Part shown: positions 1-9,486 of the stretch, piece after piece
Position numbering within the stretch: the first letter of the stretch is position 1
How the letters are laid out: the number at the start of each line of letters is the position of its first letter
Assembly (NCBI RefSeq): GCF_900108405.1
Contig: NZ_FNXG01000003.1
Coordinates: 374,082 to 438,081, forward strand
Length of the DNA stretch: 64,000 nucleotides
Reading direction: 5' to 3'
Source of the DNA: Paracoccus alkenifer
Lineage (GTDB): Bacteria; Pseudomonadota; Alphaproteobacteria; Rhodobacterales; Rhodobacteraceae
Translations under genes and position numbers: made by a program
The notes under the pieces: generated by a model
Told to the model about the DNA's origin: nothing
The model's input: the letters and a program-made list of their open reading frames with translations, nothing else
The model's database searches: none

Positions 1-325
1 TCTGCGCCACCAGCATGGCATGGCGCCCCGGTCCGATCACCGGGATCGTCAGCATCGAGCGCAGCATCGCCATGCCGCTGTCGGACATGGTGTCGATGCA
101 GACCGCGTCATAGCCCTCGGCCTGCGCATCCAGCCCGGCATCGAGGATCGAGAAATCCGCCAGCGCCATGTCGTGCTGGCTGGAATAGTTCCTGGGGCCG
201 ACCCGCACGGCACGATAATGGAACGCAATCCCCGGCCCCAGATCGACGGCGCCCAGCTGCGCCTGCCGGCGCGCCAGATCGTCGTCGCCCATGGGAAAGG
301 GCACGATCACCAGCACCTTCTTCAC
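1..325 (-). CDS. Asp/Glu/hydantoin racemase family protein (3' part beyond window)
   Basis: This is the N-terminal 108 or so residues of a gene that leaves the window at its left edge. The GTG start at 325 is chosen because a long purine-rich ribosome site (GGAGGAGGAGGAG) lies just upstream. The segment near residues 75-100, reading DTMSDSGMAMLRS followed by IPVIGPG, is typical of the Asp/Glu/hydantoin racemase family (also the fold of maleate isomerase and arylmalonate decarboxylase). These are cofactor-free enzymes that use paired cysteines for proton transfer; only the N-terminal half can be seen here. It is the last visible gene of the long operon that starts at 12027, 30 bases after the flavoprotein gene. 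Next to PuuE-like and carbamoylase-like enzymes, a hydantoin-racemase role is attractive but inferred. Confidence 0.75.
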   Translation of the reverse strand, partial: MKKVLVIVPFPMGDDDLARRQAQLGAVDLGPGIAFHYRAVRVGPRNYSSQHDMALADFSILDAGLDAQAEGYDAVCIDTMSDSGMAMLRSMLTIPVIGPGRHAMLVAQ

Positions 326-355
326 CCTCTCCTCCTCCTCCAAGTCATGCGCGGG

Positions 356-1756
356 CTAGGCGCCGGCCGCGATGCGCGCGGCGCTGATCCCGGCCAGCCG
401 GCCAAAGGCCGTCGCCGACAGCAGGCCGTTGCCCGAAAGATAGCCATAGTTCGAATCGCCCGAGATCCCGCGGGCGGCGCCGCCGCCTGCCATCAGGTTG
501 GGCAGGGGGGCGCCATCCTCGCGCAGCACCCGCGCGTCCGCGTCGATGACCAGCCCGCCCTGGGTGTGAAACAACGCCCCGTTCACCTTGACCGCCAGAT
601 ATGGCGCCCTCAGCAGGTCGCCCGCGCCAAAGCGGCGGCCAAAGCGGTCGGGCGTCCCGCTGGCGGCGGCCTCGGCGATCGCATCGAATTCGGCCTTCAG
701 TGCGGCCGGCGGCAGGCCGGTCGCGGCGGCCAGTTCCTCAAGCGTGTCGGCGGTCTTGACCGCGCCCAGCTTGCGGATCTCGCGGTAGTCGTGGAAATCC
801 AGCGCCGCCGTCTCGCAGCGCGCGTCATAGATGTCCCAGGCGACATGGCCGGGCTGGGCGGCCACCTCGGCCCCGTGTTCCGAATAGCCGCGCATCTCGT
901 TGGAAAAGCGGCGCCCCTCGGTGTTCACAAGAATGCCGCCCTGCGTCACCACCGCCCAGGACAGCGGCAGCGAATGGGGATGGGCGACCGAGCCATGGCC
1001 CTGATAGGCGCCCATGTCGGCCACCGCCGCGCCGAGGCTCAGGCCCCATTTCACCGCGTCGCCGGTGTTCGACATATGCCCGCAGCATTCGGCGTCGGCG
1101 ATCTCGGGGATATGGCGGCGCACCATGTCCGCATCGCCCGCAAAGCCGCAGCAGGCCAGCACCAGCGCCTTGCAGCCCAGCGTTTCCAGCGCGCCGTCGG
1201 GGCGGCGGAACCGCAGCCCCCTGACCCGGCCTTGCGTGTCGGCGAAAAGATCCTCGACCGAGGCGCCGGTGATCAGGTCGATCCCCGCGGCCGACACCGC
1301 CGACAGCAGCGCCTGTTCAAGGTCGGCGCCGGTGCGGCTTTTCGGCCCGTGCATCCGCATCCGCGAATGGCCGGGATAAAGGAAACCTGTCACCAGCTCG
1401 AACTCGATGCCGTGGGTTTCGGTCAGCCAGTCGATCATCGGCCCCGAGGTCCGCGCGGCCAGCAGCGCCATGTCGGGGGGCGTGCGCCCATCGGTCTTGG
1501 CAATGATGTCGCCGGCGAAAACCTCGGGGCTGTCGTCGATCCCGGCCTGCGCCTGCAAGCGGCTGCCCGCCGCCGGGATCAGCCCCGCCGACAGCGAGGT
1601 CGAACCCTGCGGGCTCGCGTCGCGTTCAAGGATCATCACCTCGGCCCCGGCATCATGCGCGGCCAGCGCGGCGACCAGGCCGCAGGCGCCCGCGCCGACC
1701 ACCACGACCGGCATTTCGGCGTCAAACTCGACATGTTCGGCGGAAAGAACAGCCAT
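356..1756 (-). CDS. FAD-dependent oxidoreductase, fumarate reductase/succinate dehydrogenase flavoprotein-like
   Basis: 466-residue soluble flavoprotein. A Rossmann GAGACG motif lies at residues 21-26, with the ribose-binding glutamate about 18 residues later. The C-terminal GDSNYGYLSGNGLLSA block is typical of the FAD_binding_2 family (fumarate reductase, 3-ketosteroid dehydrogenase, tricarballylate dehydrogenase). It would reduce or desaturate a carbon-carbon bond next to a carboxylate or carbonyl; the substrate is not evident. The start at 1756 is preferred over an in-frame ATG at 1846 because conserved sequence begins just after it and a small AAGGT ribosome site precedes it. It is co-directional with the lyase gene upstream and the racemase-family gene downstream. 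There is no signal peptide or heme domain, so an external or quinone electron partner is unknown. Confidence 0.85.
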   Translation of the reverse strand: MAVLSAEHVEFDAEMPVVVVGAGACGLVAALAAHDAGAEVMILERDASPQGSTSLSAGLIPAAGSRLQAQAGIDDSPEVFAGDIIAKTDGRTPPDMALLAARTSGPMIDWLTETHGIEFELVTGFLYPGHSRMRMHGPKSRTGADLEQALLSAVSAAGIDLITGASVEDLFADTQGRVRGLRFRRPDGALETLGCKALVLACCGFAGDADMVRRHIPEIADAECCGHMSNTGDAVKWGLSLGAAVADMGAYQGHGSVAHPHSLPLSWAVVTQGGILVNTEGRRFSNEMRGYSEHGAEVAAQPGHVAWDIYDARCETAALDFHDYREIRKLGAVKTADTLEELAAATGLPPAALKAEFDAIAEAAASGTPDRFGRRFGAGDLLRAPYLAVKVNGALFHTQGGLVIDADARVLREDGAPLPNLMAGGGAARGISGDSNYGYLSGNGLLSATAFGRLAGISAARIAAGA

Positions 1757-1811
1757 ATCGGACCTTTCACCTTGGCAAGGGCGGCGCACAGGGGCTGCGC
1801 GCCGCGGTGTT

Positions 1812-2705
1812 TCAATACTCGGTGCGATGCTCGGGCGAGGTGCCATAGCGGGCTTCGAGTTCCTGGATCTCGGCCATGCGGGCGGTGTCGAAGAATTGCT
1901 TGAAGCTCATCACCCCCGGCGCGACCGAGGCGATGGTTTCCTCGGCCCTGAGCACCTCAAGCGTGCGCCGCGCCGCTTCCAGCGCGGACAGCAGCAGCCA
2001 GTTCGGATAGATGATCAGCTTGAATCCCAGCGCCTCGATCTCGGCCCTTGTCAGGAACGGCGTCTTGCCCGAGGTCGCCATGTTGTAAAGCAACGGCACC
2101 CCCGGAAACCGCGGCGCGATATGGGGCAGGTCGTCGGGCAGCGGGCTTTCGACAAAGATCACGTCGGCGCCGGCCTCGCGATACATCGCGGCGCGGTCCA
2201 GCGCGGCCTCGCGCCCGTGGACCGCCAGCGCATCGGTGCGGGCGATGACGACGAAATCGGGATCGACGCGGGCATCGACCGCGGCCTTGACCTTGGCCAC
2301 CATGTCCTCGGCCGCGATCAGCTGCTTGCCGGCCAGATGGCCGCAGCGCTTGGGCAGCACCTGATCTTCCAGATGCACCGCGGCGACGCCGCCACGTTCG
2401 TAAAGCTGGATGGCACGGCGCACGTTCAGCGGCCCGCCAAAGCCGTTGTCGGCGTCCGCGATCAGCGGCAGGTCGGCCGCGTCGGCGATGCGGGTGGCGT
2501 TGTCCACCATCTCGGTCATGGTCAGCAGCCCGACATCGGGATAGCCCAGCCGCGTGGCCGAAGTCCCCGCCCCGGTCATGTACATGGCCTCGAACCCGGC
2601 CTCGGCGACCAGCCTTGCATACATGGCATCGACCACCCCGGGGGCCATGACGGCGCGGTCCCCCGAAAGGGCCTGGCGCAGGCGGCGCGTGCGTGTCAGC
2701 GACAT
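1812..2705 (-). CDS. Isocitrate lyase/PEP mutase superfamily C-C lyase
   Basis: 297-residue member of the isocitrate lyase/phosphoenolpyruvate mutase superfamily. Metal-site residues are visible in ADADNGFG (residues 83-90) and HLED (111-114). The loop carries KRCGH (119-123), the motif with the catalytic cysteine in isocitrate, 2-methylisocitrate and 2,3-dimethylmalate lyases; it is normally absent from PEP mutase and oxaloacetate hydrolases. This points to retro-aldol cleavage of a 2-hydroxy-dicarboxylate or tricarboxylate to a 2-oxoacid plus a carboxylate. The start is fixed by GGAGA upstream of the ATG. Its pairing in the same operon with a LeuC/LeuD-type hydro-lyase mirrors the dimethylmalate dehydratase/lyase pair of nicotinate fermentation and the methylcitrate cycle. 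The exact substrate is inferred only by analogy. Confidence 0.85.
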   Translation of the reverse strand: MSLTRTRRLRQALSGDRAVMAPGVVDAMYARLVAEAGFEAMYMTGAGTSATRLGYPDVGLLTMTEMVDNATRIADAADLPLIADADNGFGGPLNVRRAIQLYERGGVAAVHLEDQVLPKRCGHLAGKQLIAAEDMVAKVKAAVDARVDPDFVVIARTDALAVHGREAALDRAAMYREAGADVIFVESPLPDDLPHIAPRFPGVPLLYNMATSGKTPFLTRAEIEALGFKLIIYPNWLLLSALEAARRTLEVLRAEETIASVAPGVMSFKQFFDTARMAEIQELEARYGTSPEHRTEY

Positions 2706-2752
2706 GAGTATCTCTCCATTTCCGGGCGACCGGCGGGTGCCGGCCGCCAGCC

Positions 2753-3446
<694 letters not shown>

Positions 3447-3454
<8 letters not shown>

Positions 3455-4187
3455 GTTCGGCCTCTTGCAGTCGGGCGGCGGCGCCGTGGCCCAGATAGGC
3501 CTCGACCACCGCCGGGTCGCGCACCAGCTGCCGCGGCGTGCCCTGCGCGATCATCTTGCCGTAGTTCAGGACATAGGCGGTCTCGGCCAGGCTCATCACC
3601 GCCTGCATGACATGTTCGATCATCAGGAAAGTGTGCCCCTCGTCGCGGATCTGGCGGATGATGCCGACGATCTCGGTGACCTCGGTGGGGATCAGCCCGG
3701 CCATCACCTCGTCCAGCAGCAGCAGCTTTGCGCCGGTGGCCAGCGCGCGGGCGATTTCCAGCCGTTTGCGGCCAGCGATGGTCAGCGAACTGGCCGGGCG
3801 GTCCAGCATCGCGCCCATGCCCAGCCTTTTGCCGATGGCGCGGGCCTCGGCCATGGCATCGCGGCGGTTGTCATGGCGCAGATAGGCACCGACGGCGATG
3901 TTTTCCTGAACCGTCAACCCGGCAAAGGGCTGCACGATCTGAAAGGTCCGCACCATGCCCAGCCCACAGATGCGATGCGGGGCCATGCCGGTGATGTCCT
4001 GCCCGTTCAGGCGCACGCTGCCGGAATCGGCGCGGGTAAAGCCGGCGATGATGGTAAAGCAGGTGGTCTTGCCGGCGCCGTTCGGCCCCAGCAGGCCGAC
4101 GATCGCGCCTTCGGGCACGTCGAGCGAGGCATCCGACACCGCCACCAGCCCGCCGAACCGCTTGGTCAGGTTGCGAACCTCAAGCAT
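3447..4187 (-). CDS. livG: Branched-chain amino acid-type ABC transporter ATPase (LivG-like)
   Basis: 246-residue ABC ATPase with Walker A GPNGAGKT at residues 34-41. The long insert between Walker A and the signature is typical of LivG (longer than LivF). The start at 4187 is chosen over an in-frame ATG at 4208 because it has a GGGG-rich ribosome site and LivG proteins begin at MLEVRNL. The gene overlaps livM by 8 bases and livF by 8 bases. It forms the ATPase pair with the LivF-like protein at the inner face of the membrane. Confidence 0.93.
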
Positions 4188-5163
4188 CGTCACCCCCCTT
4201 TCGGCCAAAGGCGCCGATCCGCGCCGCCAGCCCCATGATGCCTTGGGGCAGGAACCGCAGCGCCACGATCAGCACCACCGCGTAAAGCACGAAATTCAGG
4301 CCCGGCGCGTTGTGCAGCGCGGTCTTGGCACCCTCGCCCAGCAGATGCAGGCCCAGCGTGCCGACCAGCGGCCCCCAGACCGTGCCCGCGCCGCCGATGA
4401 TCGGCCCGATCAGCGCCACCACCGAAATCGCGACCCCGTAAACCACCGCGGAATCGATGAACAGCCACAGTTGCAGATAGATCGCGCCTGCCAGCCCCCC
4501 GAACGCGCCCGAGATCGCCATGGCGGTCACCTTGACGCGATAGGTGTCGATGCCCAGCGCCCGCGCGGCGTCCTCGTTCTCGCGCACGGCGACCAGATAG
4601 GCGCCGAAGCGGGAATATTTCAGCCATGCGGTCAGCGCCATCACCAGCGCCACGATGGCCAGCAGCAGCGTATAGGTCAGCACCCGGTCCTTGTTGAACT
4701 GCAGCGCCGCCACCCCCGGCTCGATGGCCAGTTGCAGCCCGCGCCCGCCGCCGGTGATGTTGAACGAGGCCGCGCAGATGCGCAGCACCTCGGCAAAGGC
4801 CAGCGTGACCAGCGCGAAATACGAGCCCTTCAACCCATAGCGGAACGACAGCGCCCCGATAAAGCCGCCCATCAGCGCGCCCGCCATGATGCCGGCGCCA
4901 AAGGCCAGCCAGGCATTGACGCCGAACTGCACCTGCAACACCGCCGAGGCATAGGCGCCGGTGCCATACATCGCCGCATGGCCAAAGGACGACATGCCGC
5001 CAAAGCCGCCGGTCACGTTCCAGGACAGCGCCACTATGGTCATGGCCAGGGCGTTGATGGTAAAGCCCATCCACACCTGCGAGGGCATGACATAGACCGC
5101 CCCCAGATAGGCCAGAACCGCCACGACCAGCGCGACCTGCCCATACGAAGCAAGACGCATCAT
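4180..5163 (-). CDS. livM: Branched-chain amino acid-type ABC transporter permease (LivM-like)
   Basis: 327-residue polytopic membrane protein with about nine hydrophobic segments. The LivM block GMSSFGHAAMYGTGAY lies near residues 60-75 and the cytoplasmic coupling loop with ENEDAARALGID is at mid-C-terminal position. The ATGATG start overlaps the livH stop codon (ATGA), so the two permeases are probably translated in a coupled way. A second start three bases later is possible. It forms the heterodimeric pore with LivH. Confidence 0.92.
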   Translation of the reverse strand: MMRLASYGQVALVVAVLAYLGAVYVMPSQVWMGFTINALAMTIVALSWNVTGGFGGMSSFGHAAMYGTGAYASAVLQVQFGVNAWLAFGAGIMAGALMGGFIGALSFRYGLKGSYFALVTLAFAEVLRICAASFNITGGGRGLQLAIEPGVAALQFNKDRVLTYTLLLAIVALVMALTAWLKYSRFGAYLVAVRENEDAARALGIDTYRVKVTAMAISGAFGGLAGAIYLQLWLFIDSAVVYGVAISVVALIGPIIGGAGTVWGPLVGTLGLHLLGEGAKTALHNAPGLNFVLYAVVLIVALRFLPQGIMGLAARIGAFGRKGGDDA

Positions 5164-6029
5164 GTCGGCTTCCTTCCCAAAAGCCCGGCAGGCCGGAACA
5201 GCAATGTCAGGATAAAGGCGACGAAAATGCCGATCTGGCCCAGGCTTTCGCCCAGAAACAGCCCGCCCAGCGCCTCGATGACGCCCAGCGCCAGCCCCGC
5301 GACCAGCGCGCCCGGCAGGCTGCCCATGCCGCCCATCACCACCGTGGTAAAGGCGACCAGCACAAAGGTATAGCCGACCTGCGGCGTGGCGTAGAATGTC
5401 GGCAGCAGCAGGCAGGCGGCCAGCGCCACGCAGGCGGTGCCGATGCCAAAGGTCAGCGCATAGGTGTGGTTGACGTCGATGCCGACGATCTCGGCCCCGC
5501 GCTTTTCGATCGCCACCGCGCGGATGGCCGAGCCGGTGCGGGTGCGGGTCATGAACAGCCACATCAGCCCGGCCACCAGCAGCGCCGCGAAAAACGCGAT
5601 GACGCGGCCCTTGGTCAAATAGGCACCCAGCACCTCGACCGTGTCCCAGGCATAGGGGATGTCGACCGTGCGGGTGTTCGACGTCCAGAAAAACAGCGCC
5701 AGATTGTCGATCACCAGCGACAGCGCCAGCGTGACCAGCAGCACGTTCTGTTCGGACCCCGCGCTCATCGGGGCGATCACCACCCGTTGCAGCAGATAGC
5801 CCAGCACGAAAAACGCCGGCACCACGAAGATGATCGCCAGATAGGGGTCGATGCCCAGATATGAAAACAGGAAATAAGCCGCATAGAGGCCCAGCATCAG
5901 CAGGCTACCATGGGCAAAGTTGATGATATGCAGAACGCCGTAGATCAGGGTCAGGCCAAGCGCGATCAGCGCATAGACCGCCCCCATCGTCAGGCCGTTC
6001 AGAACGGCTGGCAGGATCAGGCTGGACAT
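5160..6029 (-). CDS. livH: Branched-chain amino acid-type ABC transporter permease (LivH-like)
   Basis: 289-residue inner-membrane permease. The N-terminal signature LNGLTMGAVYALIALGLTLIYGV followed by HIINFAHGSLLMLG is diagnostic of LivH (given here as two parts). About eight transmembrane segments are visible. It follows the binding-protein gene after 61 bases that contain a GC-rich hairpin, and it overlaps livM by four bases. It is part of the region 1 catabolic operon. Confidence 0.92.
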   Translation of the reverse strand: MSSLILPAVLNGLTMGAVYALIALGLTLIYGVLHIINFAHGSLLMLGLYAAYFLFSYLGIDPYLAIIFVVPAFFVLGYLLQRVVIAPMSAGSEQNVLLVTLALSLVIDNLALFFWTSNTRTVDIPYAWDTVEVLGAYLTKGRVIAFFAALLVAGLMWLFMTRTRTGSAIRAVAIEKRGAEIVGIDVNHTYALTFGIGTACVALAACLLLPTFYATPQVGYTFVLVAFTTVVMGGMGSLPGALVAGLALGVIEALGGLFLGESLGQIGIFVAFILTLLFRPAGLLGRKPT

Positions 6030-6057
6030 GGGTGCATGCTCTCAGAGACGTGGCGGC

Positions 6058-6080
6058 CCCCGCCGGGCAAGCCGGCGGGG
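6058..6080 (-). other. GC-rich hairpin between binding-protein and livH genes
   Basis: A perfect 9-base stem (CCCCGCCGG / CCGGCGGGG) with a 5-base loop lies in the 61-base gap after the binding-protein stop. No U-run follows. Such intercistronic hairpins commonly protect the upstream mRNA and give more binding protein than permease; that role is inferred. Confidence 0.5.
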
Positions 6081-6090
6081 ACCGGGTGGC

Positions 6091-7314
6091 TCAGCCCGCG
6101 GCGGGGCGCGGGAACACCGGCTCGGCGGTGGCGTATTCGGCGGGGAAGATCACCTCGATCTTGTCGCCGCGCACTTGCAGGTTCACCGGCGCCGCGCTCA
6201 CATTGTCGCCGTTGACGAATTTGGTCGGGCCGTAGGGCATGATCGAATCCGCATAATCGGACGCCGCCAGCGCCTCGATCATCTTGAGCCGATCGTCCGA
6301 GGCCCCCCGTTCCAGCGCGTCGGCCACGACCTGGATCGTGGCATAGGCCACCATCACGTCATAGGTCATGTCCAGCCCGGCGGCGGCCACGCTGGCGGCC
6401 AGCGCCTGCGATGCCTCTTTCTTGGGGTCATACCAGTGGTTGCAGTCGATGACATACTGGGCCAGATCGTTGTTTTCGCGCACGAACTTGATGTTCGAGG
6501 CCGCGCCGCCCAGCACCGAATAGATCGCCATCAACTCGACCCGCTGCTGTTGCAGCGCCCGCGTCATCAGCGTGTATTCGTTGATGTAGTTCGAGGGGAT
6601 GATGATGTCGGCCTTGGACGCCTTGACCCGCAGGGCGATGTTGTTGAAATCGCGATGCGGGGTCGGGTGGGCGATGCGCTCGACCACGGTGATGCCCTGA
6701 TCGGGCAGGGTCTTTTCGATCAGGTCGGCCATGCTGGTCCCGAAGGGGCCGTCCTCGTGGATGATGGCCGCGGTCTTGACCGGATTGCCCGCCCCGTCGT
6801 TGAGCAGCTTGAGGTTGTCCATCGCCACCGCGGTGATCTTGTTCACCCCCGGGGTATAGCGGAACACGTTGTGCAGCCCGCGCTCGACGATGGCTTCGGC
6901 GGTGCCGACCGAGAACACCTGCGCCAGATCGTATTTCGCCGCCGCCTGCGACGAGGCCAGCCCAAGGGCCGAGGCGCTGGCGCCGGTAAAGGCGCATACG
7001 CCCGCCTCGGCCAGCGTATCGACGGCGGCGGCCGCGACCTCGGGCCGGCTTTCGGCATCGACGATCACCAGCTCGATCTGCGCGCCGCCCATGCTTTTGA
7101 TGCCGCCGGCGGCGTTGATGGCCTCGGCGGCGAATTTCGCCCCGGCGGCGCATTGGGTGCCGTTATAGGCGAGGTTGCCGGTCAGCGGCTCAAGCACGCC
7201 GATCTTGACCACCGGGGTCTGCGCGCGCAGGATCGAGGGGCTGGCAAGCCCGCTCAGCAGCGCCATGGCCCCGGATGCCTTCAGCAGGCCGCGGCGGTTG
7301 ATATAATGGGTCAT
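6091..7314 (-). CDS. ABC transporter substrate-binding protein, Leu/Ile/Val-type (periplasmic)
   Basis: 407-residue type I periplasmic binding protein (Peripla_BP_6/LivK-like). The N-terminus has a twin-arginine-like signal, NRRGLLKAS at residues 6-14, then a hydrophobic stretch ending in SILRAQT, suggesting Tat export. The mature part starts VKIGVLEPLTGNLAYNG, the usual start of this fold, and contains the conserved AAKFAAEAINAAGG segment. A strong ribosome site (GGGAGGAAA) precedes the ATG. It would capture the substrate for the LivHMGF components directly downstream. The ligand is unknown; other members bind amides, urea, short carboxylates and aromatic acids as well as amino acids. Confidence 0.92.
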   Translation of the reverse strand: MTHYINRRGLLKASGAMALLSGLASPSILRAQTPVVKIGVLEPLTGNLAYNGTQCAAGAKFAAEAINAAGGIKSMGGAQIELVIVDAESRPEVAAAAVDTLAEAGVCAFTGASASALGLASSQAAAKYDLAQVFSVGTAEAIVERGLHNVFRYTPGVNKITAVAMDNLKLLNDGAGNPVKTAAIIHEDGPFGTSMADLIEKTLPDQGITVVERIAHPTPHRDFNNIALRVKASKADIIIPSNYINEYTLMTRALQQQRVELMAIYSVLGGAASNIKFVRENNDLAQYVIDCNHWYDPKKEASQALAASVAAAGLDMTYDVMVAYATIQVVADALERGASDDRLKMIEALAASDYADSIMPYGPTKFVNGDNVSAAPVNLQVRGDKIEVIFPAEYATAEPVFPRPAAG

Positions 7315-7371
7315 CGTGGTTTCCTCCCTGGTGTTGTCAGCCCGCTGGGCCGAACTTGGTTCGCATCGGTC

Positions 7372-7986
7372 TTACCGCCCCAGCCACGGGTTCGCGGCGA
7401 TCCGCGCCGTCTCGAAGGCGCGGATTTCGTCCATATGGGTCATGGTCATCTCGATCTCGTCCAACCCTTTCAGGATCGCCTCGCGCGAAAAGGCGGGGAT
7501 GGAAAAATCGTGGCTGCCCAGATTGCCCGGCAGGGTCACAAGCCCGGCTTCGAGATCGACGGTGATGACGGCGCCGGGATTGTCGGTCAGGTGATCGGCC
7601 AGCGCCGCGCAGGTCTCGGGCGGCAGGCGCACCGGCACCAGGCCGTTTTTCAGCGCGTTGCTGTGAAAGATGTCGCCGAAACCCGGCGCGATCAGCGCCC
7701 GGATCCCGGCATCGGCCAGCGCATAGACCGCCCCTTCGCGCGACGAGCCGCAGCCGAAATTATCCTCGACCAGCAGGATTTTCGCGGCCTCGGCGCCGGG
7801 GCGGTTCAGCGGGAAATCCGGGTCCAGCTCGCCCGCGGCATCGCGGCGGATGTCGTGAAACAGGAACTTGTCATAACCCTCGGCGCGGTCGGCCTTGATG
7901 AAGCGCCCCGGAATGATCTGGTCGGTGTCGCAATTGAGGCCGGGCACGAAAACCGCCGGCGCGGTCACACGGGTGAAAGGTTTCAT
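7372..7986 (-). CDS. LeuD-type 3-isopropylmalate/2,3-dimethylmalate dehydratase small subunit homolog
   Basis: 204-residue small (swivel) subunit of a LeuCD-type aconitase-family hydro-lyase. NCDTDQIIPGRF at residues 18-29 and NFGCGSSRE at 76-84 are conserved, giving the Ser-Ser-Arg active-site element. The histidine that usually follows (SSREHA in LeuD) is glycine here (residue 85). This departure argues against a housekeeping LeuD and for another 2- or 3-hydroxyacid. Its ATG overlaps the LeuC-type stop (ATGA), so the two subunits are made together. The gene is given no leu symbol because the operon is catabolic, not leucine biosynthetic. Confidence 0.88.
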   Translation of the reverse strand: MKPFTRVTAPAVFVPGLNCDTDQIIPGRFIKADRAEGYDKFLFHDIRRDAAGELDPDFPLNRPGAEAAKILLVEDNFGCGSSREGAVYALADAGIRALIAPGFGDIFHSNALKNGLVPVRLPPETCAALADHLTDNPGAVITVDLEAGLVTLPGNLGSHDFSIPAFSREAILKGLDEIEMTMTHMDEIRAFETARIAANPWLGR

Positions 7987-9410
7987 GGCGCATCCTCCAT
8001 CAGGCGGCGCACGTCGGTCAGCCGGCCGGTGATCGCCGCCGCCGCCGCCATGGCCGGCGACAGCAGATGCGTGCGCGCGCCCGGTCCCTGCCGGCCCACG
8101 AAATTGCGGTTCGAGGTCGAGGCGCAGCGCTCGCCCCGCCCCACCACATCGCCATTCATCGCCGCACACATCGAGCAGCCGGAATGGCGCCACTCGAACC
8201 CGGCCTCGCGGAAGATCGCGCCCAGCCCCTCGGCCTCGGCCTGATCGCGCACCCGGGTCGAGCCGGGCACCACCATCGCCGGCACCACCGCCTTGCGCCC
8301 GCGCAGGACCGCGGCGGCGGCGCGCAGATCCTCGATCCGCGCATTGGTGCACGAACCCAGAAACACCCGGTCGATGGGCAGCCCGTCCAGCGGCGTTCCC
8401 GGCGTCAGGCCCATGTATTCCAGCGCCTTGGCCGCCGATTTGCGCTTGTCGTCATCCGCCATGCCCGCCGGGTCGGGAACCCGCCCGGTGATCGGCACCG
8501 CATCGTCGGGGCTGGTGCCCCAGGTGACCATCGGCGCGATGGCGGCCCCGTCCAGCGTGATCTCGCGGTCGAAAACCGCGCCCTCGTCGCTGGGCAGGCG
8601 CTGCCATTTTTCCACCGCCCCGTCCCATTCCTGCGCATCGGGGCCGTAAAGCCTGCCTTGCAGATAGCGAAATGTGGTCTCGTCGGGGGCGACCATGCCC
8701 AGCCTTGCGGCAGCCTCGATCGACATGTTGCAGATGGTCAGCCGCCCCTCGATCGACAGGTTGCGCACCACCGGCCCGGCATATTCGATGGCATGGCCCA
8801 CCGCGCCGGCCGCACCGATACGGGCGATCAGGGTCAGCACCACGTCCTTGGCGGTGACGCCGGTGCCCAGCCTGCCCTCGACCGTGACCCGCATGGTTTT
8901 CGGGCGCATCTGCCACAGGGTCTGGGTGGCCAGGACATGGGCGTTTTCCGACTGGCCGATGCCGAAGGCCATCGCACCCAGCGCGCCCTGCGTCGAGGTG
9001 TGGCTGTCCGAACAGACGATGGTCAGCCCCGGCAGGGTGATGCCCTGTTCGGGCGCCACCACGTGCACGATGCCCTGTGCCGGATCACCGATGCCGAAAT
9101 GGCGCACGCCGCCCCAGCCCATATTGGCGTCGAAGGTGCGGATCATCCGCTCGATCGCCGGGGTGGCCGCATCCTCGGGGCGGCGGCCAAGCGTGGGCAC
9201 ATAGTGATCGGCGATGCCGAACACCTGCTTTGGCCGGCGCGGCGCCAGCCCGCGCCGCTTGAGATCGGCAAAGGCGTGAAAGCTGCCCTCGTGGATCAGG
9301 TCGCGGTCGATATACAGCAGCGACGGCCCCGAGGGATGGCGCAGGATCTCATGCGCCGCCCAGATCTTTTCGAACATTGTCCGCGGTGCGGGGGGCCGGG
9401 GGTCGGTCAT
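7983..9410 (-). CDS. LeuC-type aconitase-family hydro-lyase large subunit
   Basis: 475-residue large subunit with a [4Fe-4S] site: Cys354 in GSCTNARIEDL and Cys412/Cys415 in SGCSMC. The substrate-side motifs CSDSHTSTQGALGAMAFGIG (133-152) and YIDRDLIHE (33-41) are present. In true LeuC the early motif is DHNVPT; here it is DHYVPT (residues 69-73). The start at 9410 has AGGA at suitable spacing; a later ATG at 9377 has none. Together with the small subunit it would reversibly dehydrate a malate-like compound. Next to a KRCGH-type lyase, a 2,3-dimethylmalate-like chemistry is the best guess, with leucine biosynthesis a less likely alternative. Confidence 0.88.
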   Translation of the reverse strand: MTDPRPPAPRTMFEKIWAAHEILRHPSGPSLLYIDRDLIHEGSFHAFADLKRRGLAPRRPKQVFGIADHYVPTLGRRPEDAATPAIERMIRTFDANMGWGGVRHFGIGDPAQGIVHVVAPEQGITLPGLTIVCSDSHTSTQGALGAMAFGIGQSENAHVLATQTLWQMRPKTMRVTVEGRLGTGVTAKDVVLTLIARIGAAGAVGHAIEYAGPVVRNLSIEGRLTICNMSIEAAARLGMVAPDETTFRYLQGRLYGPDAQEWDGAVEKWQRLPSDEGAVFDREITLDGAAIAPMVTWGTSPDDAVPITGRVPDPAGMADDDKRKSAAKALEYMGLTPGTPLDGLPIDRVFLGSCTNARIEDLRAAAAVLRGRKAVVPAMVVPGSTRVRDQAEAEGLGAIFREAGFEWRHSGCSMCAAMNGDVVGRGERCASTSNRNFVGRQGPGARTHLLSPAMAAAAAITGRLTDVRRLMEDAP

Positions 9411-9450
9411 TCGGGTCGTTCCTGTGTCTGGCGCCGCTGGCCGCGGCGAT

Positions 9451-9478
9451 GGCCCGCGCGGGATCTCGCGCGCGGGCC
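9451..9478 (-). other. Intra-operon GC hairpin upstream of the LeuC-type gene
   Basis: Perfect 10-base arms (GGCCCGCGCG / CGCGCGGGCC) with an 8-base loop lie in the 76-base gap between the second deacetylase-fold gene and the LeuC-type gene. There is no U-run. It may be an mRNA-processing or attenuation structure; no function is shown by the sequence. Confidence 0.45.
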
Positions 9479-9486
9479 GGGGCCGG

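Noticed and set aside
7372..9410. Annotating the LeuC/LeuD pair as leucine-biosynthetic leuC and leuD
   Set aside because: No leuA or leuB nearby, the operon is catabolic with an ABC importer, and active-site motifs differ from standard LeuCD.
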